Shown here piece by piece: positions 20,241-28,990 of a stretch of DNA of 64,000 bases. The position numbers were made by a program, and so were the translations under genes. Within the stretch, counting starts at the first letter, position 1. Every line of letters begins with the position of its first letter. Under the pieces are notes generated by a model. The model was not told where the DNA came from and searched no databases. It saw nothing but the letters and a program-made list of their open reading frames with translations. Source of the stretch: Aphelidium insulamus (Eukaryota; Aphelidiomycota; Aphelidea; Aphelidiaceae). The DNA is taken from NCBI GenBank assembly GCA_036784855.1, contig JAZDSV010000044.1, forward strand, positions 1-64,000, in the 5' to 3' direction.

Positions 20241-20753
20241 ATGCTTCTCTACCGCGACGTCATCTCCGGCGATGAAATGTTTTCCGACGCCTTCAAGGTC
20301 ACGCCCATCGACGACATTGCGTACGAGGTGGACTGCAAGATGGTCACGGTGAAGGCGGGAGTGGACGTCGACATTGGTGCCAACCCCTCTGCGGAGGGTG
20401 GCGACGACGAGGGACAGGATGATGCGGACGCCATCACGGTGAACAACGTTGTCATGTCGTTCCGTCTGCAGTCGACCTCATTCGACAAAAAGATGTACAT
20501 GACCTACATCAAGGGGTACATGAAGGCCGTGAAGGCGCACCTGGCCGCCAATGCACCCGAACGCGTACCCATCTTCGAGAAGGCCATCCAGCCATTCGTG
20601 AAGAAGATCCTGGAGAACTTTCAGGACTACGAATTCTACGTGGGCGAGACAATGAACCCGGAGGGAATGGTGGGCCTGCTGAACTACCGCGAGGATGGCA
20701 TCACGCCCTACTTCACCTTCTTCAAGGACGGACTGAAGGAGGAGAAACTCTAG
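20241..20753 (+). CDS. TCTP: Translationally controlled tumour protein homologue
   Basis: Single exon, 170 residues, the usual family length. It begins MLLYRDVISGDEMFSDAFKV. It has the TCTP signature regions 'DIGANPSAEGGDDE' (flexible loop, TCTP1-like) and 'YMTYIKGYMKAVKAHL' (helical hairpin) and ends with the conserved 'YREDGITPYFTFFKDGLKEEK'. An upstream in-frame extension exists (20187) but the family N-terminus fits 20241. TCTP is an abundant cytosolic protein linked to translation, stress response and (in yeast Tma19) ribosome association. The 5' leader contains a telomere-like accctaacctaaaccc at 20161-20176. Convergent with the zinc transporter gene, about 126 bp away. Confidence 0.96.
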   Translation: MLLYRDVISGDEMFSDAFKVTPIDDIAYEVDCKMVTVKAGVDVDIGANPSAEGGDDEGQDDADAITVNNVVMSFRLQSTSFDKKMYMTYIKGYMKAVKAHLAANAPERVPIFEKAIQPFVKKILENFQDYEFYVGETMNPEGMVGLLNYREDGITPYFTFFKDGLKEEKL

Positions 20754-20879
20754 TCGCCACTTTATCTCACATTCTCACCCACACCAACAGAGACAGACTA
20801 AACCGATTACATGCCACACTCACACTTAATGTGCAATGTAGTGTTGTGTTTTTATACATAAGATAATAATGTATTGCAA

Positions 20880-20970
20880 TTAGTTCCTTGTTGCTGTAGT
20901 CGGCGGCGGTATGTCAGAGGGCGATGTGCAGCACTCGTCCTTGAAGCAAGATTCCTGCACAGTTATCTAA

Positions 20971-21010
<40 letters not shown>

Positions 21011-22007
21011 GAATATTTCAAGTGATATCGAAGCTACAGACTCACAGTGAGTTCACCAACCTCCACACAGCGAAGCAAGCAACTGGCCGATTGGACATTC
21101 AGCACAGCCATGTCTGTCCCGCTTCCATCACCACCGCTGTCCGCACCGCCGATGAGGTGACGCCGCCTACCAGTACCACCGTGCGACGGGGAACCGGGTG
21201 TGGCAGTTATAAATTCGGCCTCATGCGACACAAACTCTGGCTGCACGGTTGTCGAGTGGATGCCGTAGCCGTGCAACAATTGCTTCACCTCCACGGCGAT
21301 CGCCATGAAGTCTGCCTGCTGTCCGCAGACCACGTGCACACTGGCAATCAGTTTGGTGTCGGACAGTTGCCACACGTGCAGCTCGTGTATGTCGATAACG
21401 CTCTGCAGTTTGAGCAGATTGCGGCGCACCTCGGACACGGACAGCGATGTGGGTGTGCCCTGCAGTAGCACGTGGCAAGCGCTGCGCACCAGCGGCACCG
21501 TGGACCCCAGTATCATGGCAGTGATCAGCAGCGATATGATGGGGTCAAAGTAGAAGCGCCACTCCCACGGCGTGAGCCAGATCAGCAGCGCAGATGCTAT
21601 CACGGCACACGAACCCAGAGCGTCGCCCAGCACGTGCAAAAACACTCCGTGCATATTCATGCTGCCGCCGTGCTCGCCATGCTTGTGTGTGCCATGCTTG
21701 TGTGCGGCATGGTGGCCGTGCTCTTCAGCGGCTTCGTCGGTAACAATTGCCTCCAGAGCAACATTGGCTTCGTCATCAGCATCGTTGTTGTCCGCGGCAG
21801 AGTCAACCATTCTGCCGTCAGAGGGAGCCAAATGGCTCGAGCTGGAATGCGCCGAGCCGCCCTTCAATTCGAGTTCCTTTTCATGCGAGTGTCCATGCCC
21901 GTGGCTGTGTCCGTGCTCTGTTCAGGTTAGATTTGTGCATAGTTCTGCCACATCTGCAATGCATACCTACATCCAACTACAGAGACATACACACACACAT
22001 ACACAAA

Positions 22008-22043
<36 letters not shown>

Positions 22044-22153
22044 CACACATACATACATACTTACATACATACATATATACATATACATATATACATATAC
22101 ATATATACATATACATATATACATATACATACATACATATACATACATACATA

Positions 22154-22189
<36 letters not shown>

Positions 22190-22682
22190 CAACTATACAC
22201 ACTATATGTAGGTAACATACCGTGAAAGATGAGCAGACCAAGAAGATTTACAACCATACCGGCACCACCTACGGCCAGCACCAGTTCTGGACGATCAATT
22301 TGCACCGGCTCAAAGAAGCGCTGCAAGGCCTCGACGCAAATGGTGAAGCACAACGCCACCAGAAACACGCCATTAATCAGCGCGCCCAGCACTTCGGCAC
22401 GCTGCCAGCCGTACGTCAGGTGAGACTTCCACAGTGCGCGCGACTGCCCGGCAAGCTGCATTGACGGACGGATGAGACATGTGTAGCCATTCAAAAAGAT
22501 GGTACCTTAATGGCGTACATGGCCACCATCAGCGACATCACGTCACTCAGCATGTGGAACGAGTCGGCAACCAGCGCGATACTACCAACCGCGTAGCCCA
22601 CCACCAACTCCACCACAAACATGGCCACCGTGAGTGCCAGCATGATGCGCAGGCGAACCTGTCGCGTCCACCTCGCGCTCAT
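20880..22682 (-). CDS. ZRC1: CDF-family zinc transporter (ZnT/Zrc1 type)
   Basis: Exons 22506-22682, 22221-22455, 21046-21917 and 20880-20954 give 452 residues. The first membrane helices include '[16 protein letters not shown]', the CDF H-x-x-x-D metal site. The second site is '[13 protein letters not shown]'. Between helices IV and V lies a long cytosolic loop starting '[14 protein letters not shown]' and ending '[18 protein letters not shown]', a His-rich metal loop typical of Zrc1/Cot1/ZnT1. The C-terminal cytosolic domain has '[18 protein letters not shown]'. The fourth exon was assigned because a perfect donor (gtgagt) follows 'GELT' and the spliced tail gives ESCFKDECC, a Cys-rich ending. 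Intron 2 (303 bp) holds a (TACA)n tract and intron 3 a (TA)n tract. It likely exports zinc from the cytosol into the vacuole, by family. Confidence 0.92.
21965..22200. repeat. (TACA)n/(TATACA)n microsatellite in the zinc-transporter intron
   Basis: About 230 bp of imperfect acatacat and atatacat repeats occupying most of intron 2. The repeat makes this intron 303 bp, several times the usual size here. Confidence 0.9.
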
Positions 22683-23471
22683 TAATGAACTTAATATTAG
22701 TTTAGGTGATTGTGCAATGCTATGTAAATAGATATATCTATGCAGTATCTATGGAAGCACGACATCGAATGATGTATCAATGCACTTGACGCGGTTTGCG
22801 TATGTAGAGTTACAATGCTACAATGCGGGGACCGCAATATTCCTATAGTTAGTGTATAGTGTATAGTTAGTGAGTATAATTAGTTGCGACGTCACCGGTA
22901 TATTAATCGCCTTCCCTATCTCGTAGGATGCGTCCAACTGCTGTTTACATACGCGGAACCTTTCTCCACTTCAGTCTTTAAAGATCTCATTTGAATATTT
23001 ACCATCGCATAGGGTTACAACTTATTAATATTTACCTATGATGTGTTTATTGATTTAATTAGTAATCCGGTCTTTGACCTTGTATGCGCCAACATTGTAC
23101 ACGTAAATGAAGTGCATGAAGTGTTTGTGTACCATCCATGTTTTGCCAGTGTGTCTGCCTACTATAGTCTATTATTGTATACAGCATTCCATGTGTATAG
23201 ATTTCCCCCATACATAGTCTGTAAGCCATGTTGTATCAATATTATATATATATACATATATATACAGCATTGACTTGGGCGGTGTAATTAGACAACAGGC
23301 TGCTACTGAGTTCATATACTTAAACATTAAGCAGTACAGCTGAATAACAACAAATGAAGCCTACACCACTCTCTTCAAGTGGACTGTTTTCACGCACAGG
23401 CCTATCGCAGTTCGACATGGGTATCACAAGCGTATATATCTCAGTGACCCCGTTAATGTGCAGATAAAACT
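22683..23471. other. Intergenic, AT-rich, no gene seen
   Basis: Contains a short direct repeat (tatagttagtg at about 22855 and 22863) and (TA)n at 23245-23265. No coding frame with supporting features. It separates the tail of the RING-protein gene from the head of the zinc-transporter gene, both on the minus strand. Confidence 0.4.
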
Positions 23472-24532
23472 CTATTCAATGAACGGCGGGTGGCTGTACT
23501 GCACAGCCGCGTCATAGGCAAGCATGGCATAAGGCGAGCGGGCAAACTGAACAAACTCGTGCAGAAAGTGCTCCGTGTGTTCGCGCATAAACGGCCGCAA
23601 GAAGCCGATGGTGGCGTCGGACTGGAGTGACGGCGTCTGTGCTCTGCCAAGGTATTAGTACACAACTATCTATATACATATATATAATAGAATTACCGCA
23701 TAGAATTAACAAGCAATCCGCCCAGATACTCGATGAGAGTTTCGGCGTCCAGGTGCGGCGACACGGCTGGAATCTCGCGCCGGAGCCACGTGCGCAGCCG
23801 CTGGTCGAGTAGCTGGTGTTCGCGCCGCATGGATGATGTCAGCGGAGTGTCGCGCGGTATCCGCCGGCGCGGAAACGGCCTGTACCCAGAGTGCGGGTTG
23901 CTGCCCATGTGCTTGGCCCAGAGGTTCAGGTGGTAGATGCGTCGACGCTGCCGTGCGCCGGGCGGCTCCACTGGCAGGCGGGAAGCTGTGTCAGCGCCAT
24001 TGCCATATGCACCAACGCCCCAGCGGTCAGACGTACTAGTCCTGCTGCCACTGCATATGTGACGCGTGTGAGCATGATGTGCCAGCATGTCAGTGTATCG
24101 CTGGTGGCGCACAGTGTACCGCGCAGAGTGGACGTGACCACCGTGAACGTGTGAGTGCTGTACGTGTGCAGTCTCGCCGCGCCTTGCACGCTGTCCAGGT
24201 GATGGATGGCGCTATCGGCGTGGCATTTGCACAGGGGACACTGCACGGGCCCGCTAGCTGCGCACATAAGACTGGGTGAGCTACATGTATATCGTACAGG
24301 ATGTGTGTGTGCATGTGGCATGAGGCGCATACGTACCGCTAGCTGCCCACCGGCAAATGCACTGGTAGCAGAATGCATGCATGCACGGCACCAGCAGCGC
24401 GCGGTCCACAAACCCACCCAGGCATATTGGACAGCATTCGGTATTGTGGCTGTCATGGCTCGCGTGGCTCGCGTGGCTGGCGTGGCTGGCGTGCTCTTTG
24501 TCGTCGTGGCTGTTGGCAGCGCTGTCAATCAT
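23472..24532 (-). CDS. TOPORS-like RING E3 ubiquitin/SUMO ligase
   Basis: Exons 24337-24532, 24164-24257, 23697-24050 and 23472-23643 give 271 residues. A C3HC4 RING is split by the first intron: 'CCPICLGGFVDRALLVPCMH' then 'FCYQCICRW' and, in exon 2, 'VQCPLCK'. The final exons carry the motif that identifies TOPORS proteins beyond the RING: 'FLRPFMREHTEHFLHEFVQF' followed by 'ARSPYAMLAYD'. TOPORS proteins have ubiquitin and SUMO ligase activity toward nuclear targets. An in-frame upstream ATG at 24649 would add 39 residues with no conserved features; 24532 is preferred. The N-terminus has a repeated SHA motif ('HASHASHASHASHDSH') next to the RING. The gene is short for the family (human TOPORS exceeds 1000 residues) and lacks the RS-rich tail. 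Confidence 0.85.
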
Positions 24533-24842
24533 AGTTGCATATTGAATGCTGTGTTGGAAATAAATAGTGATTAGCTCCAGCGTAGTGTTCAGTGTGGTAC
24601 TAGCTAGTGTGTGTGTGCTGAGTGTGTGAGGGGGATTGTTTGCCAGCATGACCCAATCAGGAAATTTGCCAATGGGAATTACAAAGTAGGCGATTCAGTC
24701 CAATTGGGCGCGCCGCTACATATAACAATCATATGTAATGACTGAACTACTTAAGATAACTACTTTCTAGCAACAGCCGATTCAGTCCCCATCATATAGC
24801 GATTGATTGTATCATATGTAACCGCCAGTTCAGTGGCCTCAT

Positions 24843-25690
24843 ATAGCTGCAGCTGTAACATCCAGTCAGCTGCCGTCACCGCCGCCGGCCCTTGCACATA
24901 GCCCCTCCTGCGCTGCACGCCACCACACGGCACTGCCAATTGCCACCGCCGCTTCGCTGCTTCTACTACTACCGCGCTTCACTATGCGAGCAGCCCGCCC
25001 CCTATGCCTCCTCCGCCCTCCAGCAGCAATGCTGCCTCTGCCGCAGCATCGCCTGTACCTGCAGCAGCAGCACCGGCGGCATTGAGTGCGCAGGCTAATG
25101 AGTCTGCTGCAGATGATAGTAACGCAGTTCCTGACGTGCGTTAGTGCACCCAAAGACTGGGCCTGCATCAATGAAGGCAGCTCAGCTGCAGCTGTAGTTT
25201 CGCCACTACTATCCCGGGCACTGTGCTACGTGGAATATTGATGGCCTTGCGCGCAAGAGCCTCTGACGGCGTTGAGGACCTGTACCGTGGCAAGAAGGCC
25301 AAACCTGTCGCCACGCGCCTCCGTCTCATGCTGGGAAGGAGAGGTGGCCTCCTGCTGAAGACCGCGGCAGCAAGCCCTCCACCTCCGAGAGCCGCTGTCA
25401 TAGTGCGAGTATCGCCACAAGAACTTGCCGCCGTACCTTCAGGTCCGTCTGCTGGAGGACTATGTCAAGACGCCAGCTATTCAGATGAAGCTGAAGGCCT
25501 TGAAAAACTGGCAATTGTTCTTGTTGTCGATTGACTTGTCCTTTGACGCTGGATGGCATTGACTTCGTGCGAACAGATCGCGGCCATGACAGGTGAACGT
25601 GAGTTACGTGATCTGTTCACCATCGACCCGCAACCTGGTCTGCCGCTGGGCAAGAGCGACTACAGCAGCGGAGAGGACGGAAAAAGCCAA
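24843..25690 (+). pseudogene. Possible decayed gene, unidentified
   Basis: Protein-like stretches occur in more than one plus-strand frame: 'SSPPPMPPPPSSSNAASAA' running to 'DDSNAVPDVR' (about 24988-25144), 'LRARASDGVEDLYRGKKA' (about 25245-25300), and from an ATG near 25554 'ELRDLFTIDPQPGLPLGKSD'. They cannot be joined by obvious splice sites and match no family I recognise. Coding-like composition with broken frames suggests a degraded gene. Confidence 0.25.
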
Positions 25691-26187
25691 TGATTACCTG
25701 AAATGGCGGCCGGCTTTGCATATTCACTAAAACTGGTAAGTACGCTGTGACTCGGTTTTTTCGCCAACGGCACGCTACACAAATGTTTTCAATTAATATG
25801 TGCAAATGCATGCGTACCTTTGCCATATTGAGCGCCGTAATGGTCGGACACGCAATGTCCACGCGGATTTCCACGCCTGTAAAATGAGTGATGAAAATAA
25901 TATCAAACATACATCATCAGCGTGTTATTTTCGCCCATGCAGGATTGCCACATGGGATTGCCATCTAGCTTTTGTCGGTAGTATGCCGAAAACGCAGCGC
26001 GGTAATCGTGTGCGCTAGCTGATTTTACCGACAAATTCATCGATCCCTGCTCCGACGAAAGCCACAGCGATTTCCAGATTGCGTCAATGAGAACATTCGG
26101 TAGATGCTTCGCATTATGGAATGACATGTCGTTAAAATCAAGTTCTTCCACAGTGGCGACGCTTTGCAAATTCATAATTGCCGCCAT
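25617..26187 (-). CDS. Possible spliced gene, unknown
   Basis: An ATG at 26187 opens a 94-codon frame ('MAAIMNLQSVATVEELDFND' onward) ending just past a good donor (gtatgt, about 25908). After a 'ttttacag' acceptor another open stretch follows (to about 25820), and a third after 'ttgtgtag'. Reading-frame continuity across the first junction gives 'MMRGNPRGHCVSDHYG'. No domain is recognised and the 3' end is not clear. It lies inside the segment bounded by cgattcagtcc repeats. Confidence 0.3.
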
Positions 26188-26238
26188 GTTGCTACAATCA
26201 GGCTAAGCCGCAACGCGTCATCCAACAATACACACGTT

Positions 26239-26889
26239 TCATAGCTCAAGACGGTTTTTGGCTGATTCTGCTGGCTCCGCCCGAAGTTCCTCGCCACGTG
26301 CCTCATAAAGCTCTTGAATGGACGGCGGGCTGCCTGGTGCTGAAATGACGACTTCTTCGGCTTCAGTGCCCATCGCAGCTGGAAGATTGCCATCTACGGC
26401 GATGTGAGACAATGAAGAACATTGTCAGACGTACTGCGTAGTGCCGCGGCATAGTCAAATTCCAAATTTTCATCACGAAACGTGGCGTAATCAAATGCCA
26501 CATTGTCATCGCCCGTGTAGTCGTCGTCAGGCTCAGGTGCATCAGCCGTGTACTCATCCTCAGGCTCCGGCGCCGTCTGCCGCGCACAGCCTTCCTCTTC
26601 ACCCGGCGCCCACTCCGTGGTTCTGGTTGACGCATTGGCGGCCTAGTGCACGACATCACGAGCCACTAGAACAGCAGGACAAACCACTTACCACGCCGAT
26701 AGCGGGCTGCTGTTCCATTGCACGTAAGCTTTCCAAGCGAAACGCTTCGAGACTGTCTGTTGCCGGCGCGGCGGCGGCAAAGGCCTGTTGGATGGTGCTG
26801 TATGCGTTCAACGATTCCATATGTTTGCAGAGTGATGAAAACGCGTCAAAAATAGTATATGAAGCACAGAGGCTCAATAAAGCGTACAT
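26239..26889 (-). CDS. Unknown acidic protein, three exons
   Basis: Exons 26692-26889, 26435-26642 and 26239-26393 join with correct phases over introns of 49 and 41 bp (donors gtaagt and gtacgt) to give 186 residues. The N-terminal 65 residues are helical ('IFDAFSSLCKHMESLNAYST' region) and may form a small coiled coil. The middle is acidic with repeated 'PEPEDEY' and 'PEPDDDY' motifs, and the C-terminus is helical ('IQELYEARGEELRAEPAES'). The small size, helical start and acidic tail recall subunits of small coiled-coil complexes, but no family can be named. It is just downstream of the resolvase relic on the same strand. Confidence 0.6.
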
Positions 26890-26984
26890 GTAGTGCTGAG
26901 ACAGCTTTTATTGTGGTGTGATTGCATTGCAGCAGTGTGATCTTACTCTTGAGGTGTGGTGGGTGGTGTGTGGTCTACTTGCCG

Positions 26985-27513
26985 TTAAACATGCATAATC
27001 GCCTGCAAGAGACAGTCTGCCAAGTCATCTTTCTTTGCGAGGCGCGAAAGTATTGGCCTAGCGCGGGTGGAATGGCAACAATGGCACTGCCAGTCAGATA
27101 GCTGCGAACTACGCATGACTGTCGCACGTTTCTTCTCCGCAGCTGTGCCAATGATGGCAAACGCGCGCTTCACCTTTAATGGACTGCAGTCGTCGTGCTG
27201 GACACCGCTGCACTCAAGCGCCGCGTGGATGGCGCTCTGAATGATGCCGTTGCGATACGTGACCATGTGTTGACGAAATGGTGCGCCTCCACGACCGCGT
27301 GCCATGTACGGCAGCCAGCGCTCCACCACCGCGTGTACCAAATAGATGCGGCTTCAGCACTTTCACAAGCGCGGTGATACGCTTTGCGGCCACGACACCG
27401 GTGTTGCGCAGACGAACATTTGGCGTAGTCATCAGGGCCAGGCGCTCCCAGTGCAGAACAGTGCGGGTGGCCACTTCCACGGGGGGCGGCGGTGGCCGTG
27501 GCGGGCGGCTGGG
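26985..27513 (-). pseudogene. Cce1/Ydc2-like mitochondrial Holliday-junction resolvase, damaged
   Basis: Minus-strand sequence reads 'VLHWERLALMTTPNVRLRNT', then in another frame 'VVERWLPYMARGRGGAPFRQ' with 'NGIIQSAIHAAL', then 'SPLKVKRAFAI', and ends 'KKDDLADCLLQAIMH'. These correspond to consecutive elements of the Cce1/Ydc2 family: the 'IERQ..R.GG' strand, the 'VSPR/KKK' region and the C-terminal 'KKDDLADSLLQA' catalytic Asp cluster. Two defects are seen. There is a one-base frameshift at about 27340 (catctatttggtac). There is also no N-terminal 'SIDxGxxN' strand: only a Pro-rich stretch precedes it up to an in-frame stop near 27535. The tail may contain an intron. Family members cut four-way junctions during mitochondrial DNA segregation; this copy looks inactive unless the assembly is wrong. 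Confidence 0.6.
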
Positions 27514-27583
27514 CGGCGGCGACGGCCGGATTCAGTCCGATTCAGTGGCGGGCGCCGATCACCTATGATCCGGGACTGAATCG

Positions 27584-28337
27584 CGAAAACTAAATATAGT
27601 TGTGTAAATATTTATCAAGCACTTTTCACAGACATGCAATTTCAAATATATTTTTAACACTCCTAATGCGCCTTACCAGTTGCCGAGACAGCTGTCAAAT
27701 ATAATTTATATAATATATATATATACAAATATATGAAAATATAAGATATATACTTATGTGATATACATACTTCTTATTTAACATCAAAGACAGACAACTA
27801 GCAGCAAAATGCGCATCATCACGTATAGTTTAAGTGTGGTAGCAACTGGACAATTACATACACAGTGAATGAATGTGGTACTTGTAACAGCAGCTGTACA
27901 CCCCGCTGTACAGAGTTTGTATGATACAGAGTACGTATAATGCAATAATACATACAATACAATAATACAACAATATAATAGCGTGAGAGTTTTATATCCC
28001 ACTGCATACATCTGGCAGTACTGAATGTAAGTAATATATAAGCAGTTGTCAGACATGCATATAATACATGTACATGTACGTGTGGGATAGAATATCAAAA
28101 CTGTGTTGAACTGAACTGCTTTCTACACTATTATACTGCATTTAACAACTGGAGTGATGTAATAATAATACTGCATCTTATGAGATACATCATAAGATTG
28201 TAATATATATATATATATATATCTTATATTTTTTGTATTTTTTTATTATACAAATAATACCCATTGACCAAGTTTTGCACAGATAAACAATCAACAACAA
28301 CGGCAACGGATGGAGTAGCATGCATGCCACTGTATAT
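27584..28337. other. Intergenic, AT-rich, no gene
   Basis: (TA)n tracts at 27700-27725 and 28202-28222. The short minus-strand frames here lack coding features. Confidence 0.4.
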
Positions 28338-28954
28338 TTAAATCACCTTGCGCTTCTGCTGCCACCGCCGCACCACAGCATTCCACGGCCGGCCGTATAT
28401 GCGCGCTGCCATGGGCACAAAGTAATCACGCCGTCCCATCAGCGTGCCAACAGTTATCAGCAGCAGTGGGTAGACCGGCATGGTCACCGCCACGCTGGCC
28501 ACGCGCCACTGCCACGGTCCGTCCACCCAACCACCTGCACAATTTTTAATACATACATACATACATAATGGTGTGTGCATACATATGTAGAGTACTGTAG
28601 TAATATTATACTTGTGTATACATAATTTAAATACATATTTATGCATGCAGCCAGCAAACATATATATATATATATATATATACCATCCAGCTCAAAGACG
28701 GAGCGAAGAAGCGGCCTGGTGATGGCCATGCTGCTGGAGCCCGTCACCGCGAATGCCGTCATTACCACGGCCTGGTCCAACCACCATCTGCGCGTGTATC
28801 GCGGTGCCGCACTAATGCGCGGCCTATCCACCACCTTACTGCCAGCCGTGCTAGTGGTGGCGACACCTCTGGGCCACGGTGTTGGGGTGGCGCCGCTGCG
28901 TGCACTGCCACTGAAGGCCGATTTGGCGGGCGCGAAATATCTTGCCCCGAGCAT
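28338..28954 (-). CDS. Small mitochondrial-type membrane protein (DUF6787-like)
   Basis: Exons 28684-28954 and 28338-28534 joined over a 149-bp intron containing (TA)n give 155 residues. The N-terminus (MLGARYFAPAKSAFSGSARS) is basic, Ser/Ala-rich and free of acids, like a mitochondrial presequence. Two hydrophobic segments follow: 'DQAVVMTAFAVTGSSSMAI' and 'VASVAVTMPVYPLLLITVGT'. The spacing 'DGPWQWR', 'MPVYPLLLITVGTLMGRR' and 'YFVPMAARIYGR' matches what I recall of the DUF6787 family of fungal mitochondrial membrane proteins of unknown function. Start codons of this gene and SEC15 are only 36 bp apart on opposite strands. Confidence 0.7.
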
Positions 28955-28990
28955 TGCGTGATTGCGTGATTCCCATTGCAATCAATTCCC

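Larger units (their letters stand above)
24691..27583. repeat. Segment bounded by inverted cgattcagtcc repeats
   Basis: The 11-mer cgattcagtcc occurs at 24691-24701 and, inverted, at 27573-27583. A further direct copy with one extra matching base lies at 24778-24789. Shortened copies (gattcagt) occur at about 27529 and 27539, and a related gttcagtgg at 24829. No target-site duplication is visible at the outer edges (gtagg and cgaaa). It may be a decayed DNA transposon or repeated promoter elements. The segment contains a resolvase relic and orphan ORFs. Confidence 0.4.

Noticed and set aside
21927-22241. 104-codon Tyr/Val/Cys-rich minus ORF and Thr/His-rich plus ORFs
   Set aside because: Translations of the (TACA)n microsatellite in the zinc-transporter intron.
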